64,000 nt of DNA from Flavobacterium sandaracinum (GTDB taxonomy: Bacteria; Bacteroidota; Bacteroidia; Flavobacteriales; Flavobacteriaceae), in assembly GCF_004349135.1 (NCBI RefSeq), contig NZ_SMFN01000008.1, positions 1 to 64,000 of the forward strand, given 5' to 3'. Positions 42,941 through 53,150 of this stretch are shown piece by piece. A program made the translations under genes and the position numbers. Every line of letters begins with the position of its first letter. The stretch's first letter is position 1. The notes beneath the pieces were generated by a model. The model was not told the origin of the DNA. It did no database searches and saw only the letters and a program-made list of their open reading frames with translations.

Positions 42941-43594
42941 ATGCAAATTCATTATTTATCAGAGGGAAACAGTGTCCTAAATCATTTTTTGGGGCAAATA
43001 CGGAATGTGAATGTTCATAATGACAGCATGCGTTTCCGAAGAAATATTGAACGTATTGGCGAAATAATGGCGTATGAATTAAGTAAACAACTGCATTACG
43101 CACCCATTGAAATCCAAACGCCGCTAGGCATAAAAAATACGACTGAGATCAAAGATCAGTTGGTTTTATGCTCCATTTTAAGGGCTGGCATACCCTTGCA
43201 TCTGGGTTTTCTGAACTATTTTGATAATGCCGAGAATGGTTTCGTATCTGCTTATAGACATCATCCCAATAATGACGACTACTTTGATATTTTAGTCCAA
43301 TACCAAGCCATTGCTGATATCAATGGAAAAAATTTAGTACTAGTAGATCCCATGCTTGCCACAGGTCAATCCATAGTTGCGGTGTACAATAAATTAATGG
43401 AAAATGGGACGCCAAAAGAAATCCACATTGCAGTTGTGATTGCCGCGCCTGAGGGAATTGCTTATCTAGAGGAACATTTACCAGAACATTGTCATCTTTG
43501 GGTGGCTTCCTTAGACGAGAAATTAAATGAACACCGTTATATCGTTCCAGGATTAGGTGATGCAGGTGATCTTGCCTATGGCAATAAGTTATAG
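42941..43594 (+). CDS. upp: Uracil phosphoribosyltransferase
   Basis: This 217-residue protein has the PRPP-binding motif LVDPMLATGQS. The uracil-binding end is YIVPGLGDAGDLAYG, near the C-terminus. VLCSILRAGIPLHLGFL carries the flexible-loop region. It makes UMP from uracil and PRPP (pyrimidine salvage). It is convergent with the next gene, with a 6-base overlap, and no terminator is visible. Confidence 0.97.
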   Translation: MQIHYLSEGNSVLNHFLGQIRNVNVHNDSMRFRRNIERIGEIMAYELSKQLHYAPIEIQTPLGIKNTTEIKDQLVLCSILRAGIPLHLGFLNYFDNAENGFVSAYRHHPNNDDYFDILVQYQAIADINGKNLVLVDPMLATGQSIVAVYNKLMENGTPKEIHIAVVIAAPEGIAYLEEHLPEHCHLWVASLDEKLNEHRYIVPGLGDAGDLAYGNKL

Positions 43595-44518
43595 CTGGCT
43601 AAAAAAAGAAAATAAACTGCAGATAATTAGTACTGAAAGTACCATCTCTTGCTTTAATTTAAGCTGTGGTATTTCTATATAACTAGTTGCCATTATTGCT
43701 AAAGGTGCAACCGTAAAAATTAATAGGTCATTGCTTTTATTAGATGAAATCAAGAAAATAAGTACTCCAATAAAAAAAGAAGCAATGATTTTTTTGAAAG
43801 AAGTATGCAATAGTTGTGGTCTGCCTGATAATGTGGCAAACATAGAGACTAGAAAAAATAAAGCGATTGTAGCATAGATTGACAAAGCCGCATTTTGATA
43901 ATTATTAGTAAAATAATCAATGCTAAAGTTTGTCGTTACACTATTAGTTATGTATTCCAGCACGTTTACATTGAACACTGTAGCATATACTAAGAAAATA
44001 ATTGAAGTAATAAAAAAAGCAATAAAAGGCAGTATCCAGTTTCTATAATCTCTAGAAACATGGAAAATTATAGATATAAAAACCAATACAATAAAAATTA
44101 TACTCCAGAAATGAAATAATGTTGCCAGAAAAATCCACAAAGAAGCATCAAATATTTTTTCTTTGGACGCTTTCAAAGATTGTAATGAAATCAATCGACG
44201 TAAGGCTAATAGAATAAAGAAATTAGACAAAATCAGACTTAAATTATCCAATACGGTTGGAAAAAAAAGCAGCAATAAAAAATAAAAAAAGATCGTGTAG
44301 GTACTGTCTTTGCTCAATCCGTTCTTTTTAGCTACAAAATCTGTAATGAACATAGAAGCCAATAAAAGACACAGTAATCCACCCTTACTTAGCATTAATA
44401 AAAAGGAATTGGTCCAAGATAAATCTTGAATTTGAAACAGTAAAAAGAAAATCAGCATTAAAATTAAGACCAATGAAAAATTTAATGGTGTAGATTTTCT
44501 AAAAACACTTGTTATCAT
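43589..44518 (-). CDS. DUF6427-type multi-helix membrane protein
   Basis: This 309-residue protein has about eight to ten hydrophobic helices with few charged residues. The start is MITSVFRKSTPLNFSLVLIL. Conserved-looking parts are RRLISLQSLKASKEKIFDAS and FSIDYFTNNY. Flavobacteria carry a family of this kind between upp and purD (DUF6427 by recall). It has no known function and overlaps upp at its 3' end. Confidence 0.78.
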   Translation of the reverse strand: MITSVFRKSTPLNFSLVLILMLIFFLLFQIQDLSWTNSFLLMLSKGGLLCLLLASMFITDFVAKKNGLSKDSTYTIFFYFLLLLFFPTVLDNLSLILSNFFILLALRRLISLQSLKASKEKIFDASLWIFLATLFHFWSIIFIVLVFISIIFHVSRDYRNWILPFIAFFITSIIFLVYATVFNVNVLEYITNSVTTNFSIDYFTNNYQNAALSIYATIALFFLVSMFATLSGRPQLLHTSFKKIIASFFIGVLIFLISSNKSNDLLIFTVAPLAIMATSYIEIPQLKLKQEMVLSVLIICSLFSFFSQL

Positions 44519-44661
44519 AAGGATATTTTATACTTTTGTGTTCGTAAATATAATACTTGTTTAAAAAGTAAACCCTGCAAGTTCAAAAAGATTCTTCTAA
44601 ATAAGACTTTTTACTTTCCAGAGTTCCTCAAAAACAATTAATAAAATTAATTTTATACATT

Positions 44662-44892
44662 ATGAAATCATTTTTCGAAGGAATACAGTACTTATTTGTA
44701 AATATTTTATTTGCTCCTCTAGACTTTTTACGCTCATTAGAGCTATCTTCTTGGTTTGTTGCTAATACAATCAACTGGATTTTCATGATTATTTGTGCCT
44801 CTGCCATGGTGTATTGGATCAAACAATTGAAAATTTTTGAAGATGCTGGAACAGAGAAGCAAGATACTACCGCTCACTCTTTCTTAAAATAA
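44662..44892 (+). CDS. Small membrane protein (DUF6341-like)
   Basis: This 76-residue protein has one or two hydrophobic segments (about 5-20 and 34-52) and a polar tail. It starts MKSFFEGIQYLFVNILFAPL, with LRSLELSSWFVANTINW. It lies between DUF6427 and purD on the other strand, an arrangement repeated in flavobacteria. The role is unknown. Confidence 0.75.
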   Translation: MKSFFEGIQYLFVNILFAPLDFLRSLELSSWFVANTINWIFMIICASAMVYWIKQLKIFEDAGTEKQDTTAHSFLK

Positions 44893-44923
44893 TATTTAAA
44901 AAAAAGTGAACGATAATTGGAAA

Positions 44924-46198
44924 TTATTTTAAATCGTTTCCAATATCTTTTCTAAAATACATCTTATCAAAGTGTAGCTTGTCTATATTTTGGTAAGATT
45001 TTTTTATGGCCTCCTCAAAATCATTTCCATACGAAGTTACGGCTAAAACCCTTCCTCCATTTGACACTATATTTCCATTATCCAGTTTAGTTCCAGCATG
45101 AAAAACAATTGAATCTTTAATGTTCTCTAATCCAGAAATTACTTTTCCTTTTTCGAAATCCTCCGGATATCCACCAGAAACAACCATAACTGTAGTGGCG
45201 CTTCTTTCGTCAACTTCTAAGGTAATTTCATCCAGTTTTTCATTGGCTACAGCCAAAAACAATTCCACTAAATCCGTTTTTAATCTAGGAATCACCACTT
45301 CGGTTTCCGGATCGCCCATTCTTACATTATATTCTATTACGATTGGCTCATTATTGACATTAATCAACCCAATGAAAACAAAACCTTTGTACGGAATTCC
45401 ATCTTTTTGAAAACCATCAATTGTTGGTTTTACAATACGTGTTTCAATTTTTTCCATCAAAACAGCATCAACATAAGGAACTGGAGAAACTGCTCCCATT
45501 CCGCCTGTATTCAATCCTGTATCGCCTTCGCCAATGCGTTTGTAATCTTTAGCAGTTGGCAATATTTTATAATTTTTTCCATCGGTGAGAACGAAACAGC
45601 TTAATTCTATTCCGTCAAGAAATTCTTCTATTACCACTTTAGAACTAGCGTCACCAAATTTTTGATGCACCAGCATGTTTCTTAATTCTTCTTTGGCTTC
45701 CGCCAAATCTTGAATAATCAAAACCCCTTTTCCGGCAGCTAAACCATCTGCTTTCAAAACGTACGGAGGTTTTAATGTTTCCAAAAATTTACATCCGTTT
45801 TCCACCGTTTCAGCTGTGAAACTATCATAAGCGGCAGTTGGAATGTTATGTTTGATTAGAAATTCTTTGGCAAATTCTTTACTTCCTTCCAGTTGCGCAC
45901 CCATTTTTGATGGACCGATAACTGGAATGTGTTTTAACTCGGCGTCATTTAAAAAGAAATCATAAATCCCTTTTACCAAAGGATCTTCTGGTCCTACGAC
46001 AATCATTGTTACTTTTTCCTGAATCACAAACGTTTTTATAGCTTCAAAATCAGTTGGACTCATCGCAACATTCGTCGCTATTGATCCGGTTCCAGCATTT
46101 CCTGGCGCTACAAAAAGTGTGTCGCAAAGCGGACTTTGAATCATTTTCCATGCAAAAGCATGTTCTCTTCCGCCTGAACCCAGTAGTAAAATTATCAT
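44924..46198 (-). CDS. purD: Phosphoribosylamine-glycine ligase
   Basis: This 424-residue protein starts MIILLLGSGGREHAFAWKMI (N-domain). The ATP-grasp domain spans about 105-300, with YVLKADGLAAGKGVLI, GVNTGGMGAVSPVPYV (the DTGLNTGGMGA region) and VEYNVRMGDPETEV (metal-binding end), and the C-domain follows. It performs the second step of purine synthesis (PRA + glycine + ATP to GAR). It is divergent from the CapK-like gene. Confidence 0.98.
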   Translation of the reverse strand: MIILLLGSGGREHAFAWKMIQSPLCDTLFVAPGNAGTGSIATNVAMSPTDFEAIKTFVIQEKVTMIVVGPEDPLVKGIYDFFLNDAELKHIPVIGPSKMGAQLEGSKEFAKEFLIKHNIPTAAYDSFTAETVENGCKFLETLKPPYVLKADGLAAGKGVLIIQDLAEAKEELRNMLVHQKFGDASSKVVIEEFLDGIELSCFVLTDGKNYKILPTAKDYKRIGEGDTGLNTGGMGAVSPVPYVDAVLMEKIETRIVKPTIDGFQKDGIPYKGFVFIGLINVNNEPIVIEYNVRMGDPETEVVIPRLKTDLVELFLAVANEKLDEITLEVDERSATTVMVVSGGYPEDFEKGKVISGLENIKDSIVFHAGTKLDNGNIVSNGGRVLAVTSYGNDFEEAIKKSYQNIDKLHFDKMYFRKDIGNDLK

Positions 46199-46222
46199 GT
46201 GTAGTTGTGTTTAGTTGTCGTG

Positions 46223-46230
46223 CAAAAATA
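46223..46230 (-). promoter_or_regulatory. Candidate -7 element of purD
   Basis: TATTTTTG on the minus strand matches TANNTTTG exactly, 24 bases before the purD start codon. No clear TTG box is seen. Confidence 0.45.
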
Positions 46231-46304
46231 ATTGCTTTTGAACTTAAAAAATAATTAAATTTCAAAAAGTTGTTGGTTCTCCATCATTAGTTGTTGGTAA
46301 ATAT

Positions 46305-46312
46305 TATTTTTG
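46305..46312 (+). promoter_or_regulatory. Candidate -7 element of the CapK-like gene
   Basis: TATTTTTG matches TANNTTTG exactly, 18 bases before the ATG at 46331. A second match (TACCTTTG, 46321-46328) lies too close to the start codon to be used for this gene. Confidence 0.35.
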
Positions 46313-46330
46313 GTAAAATATACCTTTGAA

Positions 46331-47641
46331 ATGTTTCGACTATTCGACTTATCCTTGCAAATAAATGGCTTTCCTATGAAGGAAGCTAAAGCCGAATTGC
46401 GGAAAATTGTAGCCTTTTCTGAAAAAGAACATCAAGTTTTTGTTCAAAATAAAAAACAAGAAATTGTCCATTTTCATTTGCAAAATAATGCTTTTTATAA
46501 ACATTTAGTCGGTTCAGAAAATTATGAAAACTGGGAAGATTTACCAGTTCTGAATAAGAAAAACTTACAAAAACCATTACTAGAAAGACTGTCAAAAGGC
46601 TATTCCGTTAAAAACAGTTATGTAAACAAAACTTCCGGTTCCAGCGGAACTCCGTTTATTTTTGCCAAGGACAAATATTGTCATGCCTTGACTTGGGCTT
46701 CAAATATGTACCGTTTTGGTTGGTACGGAATTGATTTTAATACTTCCTATCAAGCGCGGTTTTATGGAATTCCAATGGATTTTATTGGCAACAAAAAAGA
46801 ACGTTTCAAGGATTTTTTAAGCCATCGGTTTCGGTTTTCCATTTTTGATTTATCGGATGACGTTTTAGAAAAGATGCTGAAAAAATTTCAGAATAAAAAA
46901 TTCAATTACATCAATGGATACACGAGTTCGATTGTTTTATTTGCTAAATTTTTACAAAAGAAAAATATCGTATTAACTTCAATTTGTTCTACTTTGAAAG
47001 TATGCATGGTAACTTCTGAAATGCTTTTTGATGACGATAAAATGCTTTTAGAAAAACAATTTGGCATTCCTATCGTCAATGAATATGGTGCTTCAGAATT
47101 GGATTTAATTGCTTTTCAGAATACGGAAGGAGAATGGCAAGTGAATTCAGAAACGTTGTTTGTAGAAATTTTAAACGAAAATAATAAAGCGGTTGCAAAT
47201 GGTACTTCGGGCCGAATCGTCATTACCTCCTTGTTCAATAAAGCGCATCCTTTTATACGATATGACCTTGGTGATATTGGAATTTTAGATGAAAAAAGTA
47301 CATTACAAAAACCCATTCTGAAAAAATTAATAGGAAGAACTAATGATGTAGCAGTTTTGCCCAGCGGGAAAAAATCACCTGGACTTACCTTTTATTACGT
47401 CACAAAAAGTATTATTGAGGATGACGGAAACGTCAAAGAATTTGTGATCAAACAGACCAAAATAGATTGCTTCGAAATTGAATATGTCAGCGAAGCCGAA
47501 TTGAATTTGGAACAAATAAAAAAGATTAAAAAGGCGATTGAATTGTATCTCGAACCGCATTTGAATTTTATATTTATCCGAAAAAATAGTTTAGAAAGAA
47601 GCAATCGAGGAAAATTAAAACAGTTTAAATCGATGCTTTAA
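46331..47641 (+). CDS. CapK/phenylacetate-CoA ligase-like adenylate-forming enzyme
   Basis: The product is 436 residues from ATG 46331 (MFRLFDLSLQINGFPMKEAK). An upstream TTG at 46310 is less likely. The AMP-binding P-loop is KTSGSSGTPFIFA. The adenylation core continues with INGYTSSIVLFAKF and NEYGASELDLIAF, then GRIVITSLFNKAHPFIRYDLGD and LIGRTNDVAVLPSG. It lacks a classical carrier domain. CapK-like enzymes occur near capsule genes and may activate an acid for attachment to a sugar. It is convergent with the GT2 gene (17-base overlap). Confidence 0.88.
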   Translation: MFRLFDLSLQINGFPMKEAKAELRKIVAFSEKEHQVFVQNKKQEIVHFHLQNNAFYKHLVGSENYENWEDLPVLNKKNLQKPLLERLSKGYSVKNSYVNKTSGSSGTPFIFAKDKYCHALTWASNMYRFGWYGIDFNTSYQARFYGIPMDFIGNKKERFKDFLSHRFRFSIFDLSDDVLEKMLKKFQNKKFNYINGYTSSIVLFAKFLQKKNIVLTSICSTLKVCMVTSEMLFDDDKMLLEKQFGIPIVNEYGASELDLIAFQNTEGEWQVNSETLFVEILNENNKAVANGTSGRIVITSLFNKAHPFIRYDLGDIGILDEKSTLQKPILKKLIGRTNDVAVLPSGKKSPGLTFYYVTKSIIEDDGNVKEFVIKQTKIDCFEIEYVSEAELNLEQIKKIKKAIELYLEPHLNFIFIRKNSLERSNRGKLKQFKSML

Positions 47642-48407
47642 TGATTTTAGAATAACGTGGTTTGAGTAGCAATTGTGTGAATAAAAACCCAATCATACAA
47701 AGCGTTGCGCCAATTAAATTCAAACGGTGATGCGCTCTATAAACGTAAAAATTATGTTTAATCAAATCGAATTTAGAAGCCGAAATCGAATTTTCTCGAA
47801 TGCGATACAGCGCTAAACTTTCCGGAACAGGTTGTGCGAATTGTATTTTTTTTAGAATAGTCAACCACATCATCCAATCTTGCCGTTTCCGAATTGAGGA
47901 AATAGCAATTTTTCCAAAATAATTGACATCATAGATTCCCGTAAGGTTCCCAATATAATTACAAAAAAACAACTGTTGGTACGAAAGATGCAAAGGCGCT
48001 TCTACTCTTTTGTTCACAGGTATGCCTGCTTCGTTAATGCAATCATAAAATGAAAAGGTGAAAGGAAGGTTATTCGCTTTCATAAAAGTAAGCTGTTTGT
48101 CTAATTTTTCGGGTTTCCACAAATCATCCGCATCTAGAAAAGCAATGAATTTGCCAGTTGCTTTCTCCAAAGCAGTATTTCGGGCAATTCCAGTTCCAGC
48201 GTTTTTCTGGAGTTGAAAAAGATGAATTCTATTGTCATTATTCACGATTTCTTCAATGATGGAAACCGTTTCATCTGTTGAACAGTCATCCACAATAATC
48301 ATTTCCCAGTCCTGATACGTTTGATTTTGGACTGATTGGATCGTTTCGGCAATGAATTTAGCCGAATTAAAAGAGGGTGTGATTATGGATACAAGTGGAT
48401 TTTCCAT
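47625..48407 (-). CDS. Family 2 glycosyltransferase
   Basis: The product is 260 residues from ATG 48407 (MENPLVSIITPSFNSAKFIA). The GT-A fold is shown by IIVDDCSTDETV and the metal-binding FLDADDLWKP. A C-terminal helix near 225-250 may attach it to the membrane. It adds one sugar to the polyprenol-linked glycan. It is two bases downstream of the initiating sugar transferase and is the last gene of the polysaccharide cluster. Confidence 0.92.
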   Translation of the reverse strand: MENPLVSIITPSFNSAKFIAETIQSVQNQTYQDWEMIIVDDCSTDETVSIIEEIVNNDNRIHLFQLQKNAGTGIARNTALEKATGKFIAFLDADDLWKPEKLDKQLTFMKANNLPFTFSFYDCINEAGIPVNKRVEAPLHLSYQQLFFCNYIGNLTGIYDVNYFGKIAISSIRKRQDWMMWLTILKKIQFAQPVPESLALYRIRENSISASKFDLIKHNFYVYRAHHRLNLIGATLCMIGFLFTQLLLKPRYSKIIKASI

Positions 48408-48409
48408 TT

Positions 48410-49774
48410 TCAATATGCTTTTTTATCACCTCTTAAAGTGTTGTATATTGTGATGAAAATGATCTTTATGTCTAATAAAATAGACCAATTTTCCATGTAA
48501 AAGATATCAAATTTTACGCGATTGATTATGTCCTCATCGGTTTCTACTTCACCTCGAAATCCTTTAGTTTGAGCAAGCCCCGTAATTCCTGGTTTGACAA
48601 AGTGACGCACCATAAACTTATCAATTTTCAGGGCATACATTTGGGTATGACTTACCATGTGCGGTCTAGGCCCAACAACAGACATATCTCCAAATAATAC
48701 ATTGAAAAATTGTGGAAGCTCATCAATGCTTGTCTTGCGTATAAAGCGCCCTATTTTAGTAACGCGTATATCATTTTTACAAACCTGATTTAAATGTGCC
48801 TCCTCATTAATCTCCATCGATCTGAATTTGTAGCAACTAAATTCTTTATAATTTAATCCGTTGCGCTTTTGGATAAAAAACAAAGGTCCTTTGGATTCCC
48901 ACTTAATTAAAATTGCAAGAATTATACTCAACCATGAAAGCAGACCAAATATGACTACAATCGAAAACAAAAGATCAAAAACGCGTTTGATTATCTTATT
49001 CAAGGTATCATCTAACAAGATATTTCTCAATGAAATTACTGGAATGTAATTGTAATATTCAAAAGTAAAATTTCGAGAAAGAATTTGCTTTTCATCAGGA
49101 ATAAACTTTAAGGTTTTCATGTTATTATCAGCAAAATAAACAATCTCATTCATCTGATTTTGCGTTAAATCACTCATCGAGCAATACATTTCATCTATTT
49201 TTTGCTCTAAAACATAGTCAAAACTCTCCCTTAGAATGCGGGTTTTATCCTTTTCAAAATTAAAAACCCGTTCTAATTTGTATCCATAATCTGGATTCTC
49301 CGTAAAGAAATGCTGTAAAGGTTCAATACTTTGAGCTGTTCCTAATAAAATAACCGTTCTGAAATTTCCACCGAAAAGAACTCTGAATTTCTTTAGAAAG
49401 TAATAAATACATAATTTAACGACTAGAATTACTGCAAGTGACAGCGTAGTAAAAAGGACAACTCTTTTAAAACTAGAATTTTCCGAATCAAAAAAAGCTA
49501 AGGCGAGACAAAAAAGAGTAAACAAAACACCTTGCTTTAAGGCGCAGTTTAGTATTGATATTACTTTAGTATATCTGTAAACTTCGTAAAAGCCAAGGTT
49601 TGCAGCGATGACAAACCAACTGACACTGATAAATAAAGGATAAAAAATCTTATCTACAGGGAAGTCGGTCAAGTATACTGAAAGTACATTGATAACAATC
49701 AAGTCTATGACAAATGAAAAAGGGCGAATATAGCCTGAATATCTTCCCGTTTTGGTTTTCACTATTTTATACAA
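48410..49774 (-). CDS. WcaJ-like undecaprenyl-phosphate sugar-1-phosphate transferase
   Basis: This protein of about 454 residues has four to five N-terminal membrane helices (about 15-150), a Rossmann-like middle, one further helix (about 265-290) and the C-terminal sugar-transferase domain. The catalytic part shows [46 protein letters not shown] and VGPRPHMV. It starts repeat-unit synthesis by putting a hexose-1-P on undecaprenyl phosphate. An in-frame TAA precedes TTG 49774, so the start is that TTG or GTG 49762, which gives the family-like [13 protein letters not shown]. Confidence 0.93.
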   Translation of the reverse strand: MYKIVKTKTGRYSGYIRPFSFVIDLIVINVLSVYLTDFPVDKIFYPLFISVSWFVIAANLGFYEVYRYTKVISILNCALKQGVLFTLFCLALAFFDSENSSFKRVVLFTTLSLAVILVVKLCIYYFLKKFRVLFGGNFRTVILLGTAQSIEPLQHFFTENPDYGYKLERVFNFEKDKTRILRESFDYVLEQKIDEMYCSMSDLTQNQMNEIVYFADNNMKTLKFIPDEKQILSRNFTFEYYNYIPVISLRNILLDDTLNKIIKRVFDLLFSIVVIFGLLSWLSIILAILIKWESKGPLFFIQKRNGLNYKEFSCYKFRSMEINEEAHLNQVCKNDIRVTKIGRFIRKTSIDELPQFFNVLFGDMSVVGPRPHMVSHTQMYALKIDKFMVRHFVKPGITGLAQTKGFRGEVETDEDIINRVKFDIFYMENWSILLDIKIIFITIYNTLRGDKKAY

Positions 49775-49777
49775 TTA

Positions 49778-49797
49778 GAAAAGTCATGCTACTTTTC
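49778..49797. repeat. Short hairpin upstream of the sugar transferase
   Basis: GAAAAGT and ACTTTTC flank a 6-base loop, close to the start codon. The remaining 254 bases up to 50051 hold no gene and no clear promoter. Confidence 0.4.
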
Positions 49798-50051
49798 TTT
49801 TACTACTATGATTACACTCCTAAGCCAGAAATAAGTGGCTGTTAAACGCACTATTTTCACACCTAAATTATACTTTTTAAAACAAAAACAACGAAGTGGG
49901 TTAGCTAAATTTTAAAATAATTCATTCCTCACTTATACTCCGCAATCCAGTGTGTAAAGATGGTTTATATTAGCACCATAAAAGATTAAACATTGTATAA
50001 TAAAACCATACATGGCCTCTAAAAAATAATTTTTGCGTCTAAATCACGGCT

Positions 50052-51035
50052 TTAAAAAATATATTTTGAAAAATCCTTATGTTCTTCTTTAGACAGCTCT
50101 TCTTTAGACAAGGATTTGAAATAATCGTAGGTGATTTTCATTCCTTCGGCCCTGCCTACTTTGGCTTCCCAGCCTAATAAATTTTTAGCTTTAGTAATGT
50201 CAGGCTGACGCTGTAAGGGATCGTTTATTGGTAACGGATGATAGACCACTTTTTGATTGGTTCCGGTAAGTTTGATGATTTCATCAGCAAAATCTTTGAT
50301 GGTAATTTCGTCAGGGTTCCCAATATTTACTGGAAAAACATAATCTGAATGCAGTAATCTGAAAATACCTTCTACCTGATCATCGACATAACAAAAAGAG
50401 CGCGTTTGCATGCCGTCACCAAAAATCGTTAAATCTTCGCCACGAATCGCCTGACCAATGAATGCTGGAATCACACGTCCATCATTGAGTCGCATTCTTG
50501 GACCGTAGGTATTGAAAATGCGCACAATTCTGGTTTCTACTCCGTGAAAGGTATGATAGGCCATGGTGATTGATTCCTGGAAACGTTTGGCCTCATCGTA
50601 TACACCTCTTGGTCCTATCGTGTTTACATTGCCATAATATTCTTCGGTTTGTGGATGGACTAACGGATCCCCATAAACTTCAGAAGTGGATGCGATAAGA
50701 ATTCGGGCTTTTTTGACTCTCGCCAATCCTAATAAATTATGCGTTCCCAGAGAACCCACTTTCAAGGTTTGAATTGGAATTTTTAGATAATCTATTGGAC
50801 TTGCTGGTGATGCAAAATGAAGTATGTAGTCTAAATTACCTGGAACATGGACAAACTTTGTAATATCATGGTGATAAAATTCGAAATGTTCCAATTTGAA
50901 TAAATGTTCGATATTTTTTAAATCTCCTGTGATGAGATTGTCCATTCCGATAACAAAATAACCTTCCTTGATAAAACGGTCACAAAGGTGTGAGCCTAAA
51001 AATCCTGCAGCTCCGGTGATAAGTATTCTTTTCAT
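50052..51035 (-). CDS. UDP-xylose synthase-like SDR (UDP-glucuronate decarboxylase)
   Basis: The product is 327 residues from ATG 51035 ([20 protein letters not shown]). The NAD-binding GxxGxxG is at 7-13, with [22 protein letters not shown] (catalytic Ser) and YDEAKR (catalytic Tyr-x3-Lys). [20 protein letters not shown] is the UXS signature. It converts UDP-glucuronate to UDP-xylose, so the glycan or an LPS part may contain xylose. No UDP-glucose dehydrogenase is in the window. The 271-base gap upstream (51036-51306) shows no gene. Confidence 0.9.
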   Translation of the reverse strand: MKRILITGAAGFLGSHLCDRFIKEGYFVIGMDNLITGDLKNIEHLFKLEHFEFYHHDITKFVHVPGNLDYILHFASPASPIDYLKIPIQTLKVGSLGTHNLLGLARVKKARILIASTSEVYGDPLVHPQTEEYYGNVNTIGPRGVYDEAKRFQESITMAYHTFHGVETRIVRIFNTYGPRMRLNDGRVIPAFIGQAIRGEDLTIFGDGMQTRSFCYVDDQVEGIFRLLHSDYVFPVNIGNPDEITIKDFADEIIKLTGTNQKVVYHPLPINDPLQRQPDITKAKNLLGWEAKVGRAEGMKITYDYFKSLSKEELSKEEHKDFSKYIF

Positions 51036-51306
51036 GAAATATTTTTGTGTTCGCAATATATAAAAAATGCTCGTTTTTAAAAGCGAATTATAGAATTATA
51101 TTACGTCTTCTTTTTTACTAAACTGCAATGGCGACTTAGAATCATAACCTATGGCGGTGTTAAATAAATAAGAAAAATTATTGCCGTTTTACTTCCTTAT
51201 GATTTTCACAGCATTGTGTAATTTAGCTTTTAATCTGGAACGACGAAATGGCTATTAATTTCACTGCAATCTAAATTAATGAAAATCATAAAGACTGGTA
51301 TCAATT

Positions 51307-52269
51307 TTAAAAATTATTTTTCATCCAAGAAGTAGTTATTGCCACGCTTTCCTCTAATTTATAAGGTAACTCTCCACATAGTTTTTCTAATGAGGTAGTA
51401 TCATATACCATATTCGTGATTAGGTTATTTAATCTAAAAGTCGTTAATGGTGGATTTTTCCAACCTACTTTTTGAAGTGCATCGCCTATTTTGGAAGCCA
51501 TCTTTAAGGGTAACATTGGTATAGTTTTTATCTGTTCTTGATTAAATTCTACAGCAATCAAGTTAGCCCATAATTTCAATTCTAAAGCTGGATAATCCGC
51601 TAAATAGTAATTTTGGTCAACCTTTTCTTTTGACGCAAACAGTATTTTTTCTATTTGAAAAGTCGTATTGTGCACAAAACCAAATGATTTTTTAGGATTA
51701 TGGTTTCTGGGAATAAAAAACATTTTTTTTCGAACAGCATCAAAAAAAGTTCGGTATGGAATTTCGAAATATGGTCCCCAAATAGAAGTAGGTCGGACAA
51801 TTACAAAATCATGGTTGGCTTTTTCTTTTACTATTTTTTCTCCAATCACTTTACTTTCTCCGTATAAATTAGGAGGACAAAAATCATTAAATGATTCAGG
51901 CGCATAATCTATTCTGCATACCATTCTACTAGAGGCATAAATCGTTCTTTTGATGGTTGGATATTTATTTATGAGGTCGATTATATTTTCGACACCTTCG
52001 ATATTTGTGGCATATCCCGTAATAGATTGTTTTTCATCTAAATCTGTTCGTGCTGCTAAATGAATCACATAATCCGGGTTAAAGGACTCAAAACATGCTG
52101 CAAGATCTTTTTGATTTAGAATATCTCCTTTGACCCAGTTTTTTATAAATGATTTATTTCTGGGCTTTTTAATATCATAATTGATAACCTGATGATTTTT
52201 AGAGCTCAAATATTCAACAAGGTTTGAGCCTATAAAACCTGAACCTCCTGTTACTAGAATCTTAACCAT
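51307..52269 (-). CDS. NAD-dependent epimerase/dehydratase (SDR family)
   Basis: This 320-residue protein has GGSGFIGSNLVEYL (NAD-binding GxxGxxG), DIKKPRNK and IYASSRMVCRID (Ser-like position). The catalytic Tyr-x3-Lys is YGESKVIG. The middle YFLGPTS-like segment is RPTSIWGPYFEIPY. It acts on a nucleotide sugar, and its product is uncertain. It lies five bases downstream of the FkbM methyltransferase gene, so the two may modify one sugar. Confidence 0.88.
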   Translation of the reverse strand: MVKILVTGGSGFIGSNLVEYLSSKNHQVINYDIKKPRNKSFIKNWVKGDILNQKDLAACFESFNPDYVIHLAARTDLDEKQSITGYATNIEGVENIIDLINKYPTIKRTIYASSRMVCRIDYAPESFNDFCPPNLYGESKVIGEKIVKEKANHDFVIVRPTSIWGPYFEIPYRTFFDAVRKKMFFIPRNHNPKKSFGFVHNTTFQIEKILFASKEKVDQNYYLADYPALELKLWANLIAVEFNQEQIKTIPMLPLKMASKIGDALQKVGWKNPPLTTFRLNNLITNMVYDTTSLEKLCGELPYKLEESVAITTSWMKNNF

Positions 52270-52274
52270 AAGAA

Positions 52275-53021
52275 TTAATCCTTTTTTGATGTTTTTTTAT
52301 ATAGTAAATCAACTTCAATATATTTGTTTTTATGTCCTAAATTGAAATCAAGCATTCCAGAAAGTTCAAAATGCTTACTCATGAGATGAGTATTCATTTC
52401 AGTAAATGAAGGTTGATTTGTATAAAGTTGTTCTAAATTAGCTTCAATTATAATATAATCTATGTTTTTTAATGATTCTTCAGCCCCTTTTAAGACTTCT
52501 AATTCATAACCTTGAACATCTAATTTTAACAACGTAATTTCGGCCTTTAAACTATTTGTCAATAAAAGAGAATCTAGCGTTTTTATTTCTACCTTAATCT
52601 GCGACAAGTCATTCTCTTGTTTTGGGTAGTGAATATTTTCCGAGCTGATATCTAATATAGAACTAATATGACCGTATTTGTTTTTGTTGAAATTAATCAC
52701 TCCCACTTCGTTTCCTAAAGCAAGGTTATGCGTTTTGATTTTTTTATTGGAATCGAATAATTTTTCGATTTTTAAATACAAGTCTGGCAATGGTTCAAAG
52801 GCGTTTATTGCTGCATTAGGATAAAAATGGCTAGCGACTTTAGAGAATTGGCCTGAATTAGAACCAACATCAATAATATTATCTAATTGGGGCACCATTT
52901 TTTTTAAATTAGAAACAACTTCAAATGAAGCTATGGAAAAGAGTTTTCCTTTAACTAACTGTAAAGCCCATTTAGACTTTGCAACAATAAATAGCTGTTT
53001 GATCAGTGTAGAATACCTCAT
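52275..53021 (-). CDS. FkbM-family methyltransferase
   Basis: This 248-residue protein has the SAM-binding part VSNLKKMVPQLDNIIDVGSN with VGSNSGQFSKVA, and NAFEPLPDLYLKIE. The FkbM C-terminal part is LLKLDVQGYELEVLKGAEES, with the metal-like DVQGYE segment. It methylates a hydroxyl of a sugar residue, most likely on the surface glycan. It starts 295 bases from the next polysaccharide gene and is five bases from the epimerase gene. Confidence 0.92.
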   Translation of the reverse strand: MRYSTLIKQLFIVAKSKWALQLVKGKLFSIASFEVVSNLKKMVPQLDNIIDVGSNSGQFSKVASHFYPNAAINAFEPLPDLYLKIEKLFDSNKKIKTHNLALGNEVGVINFNKNKYGHISSILDISSENIHYPKQENDLSQIKVEIKTLDSLLLTNSLKAEITLLKLDVQGYELEVLKGAEESLKNIDYIIIEANLEQLYTNQPSFTEMNTHLMSKHFELSGMLDFNLGHKNKYIEVDLLYKKTSKKD

Positions 53022-53150
53022 TGTTTTTTAATTATCTAGTGCTTGTATTAACTTAATTTTAATAGTGCAAGATAAAATAAAACCTAAAACAATATCCTGT
53101 TTAACACTACTATTTTACTTCTATTGTTTAATTAAAGATGCCTACTGATT

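Noticed and set aside
50052..51035. dTDP-glucose 4,6-dehydratase (rfbB)
   Set aside because: The sequence has the UDP-xylose-synthase signature (FNTYGPRM and [10 protein letters not shown]) and lacks the RmlB-type catalytic Asp-Glu-Lys layout.
51036..51306. Possible small gene in the gap between the two SDR genes
   Set aside because: No open frame longer than a few dozen codons with protein-like composition and no promoter or terminator was seen.
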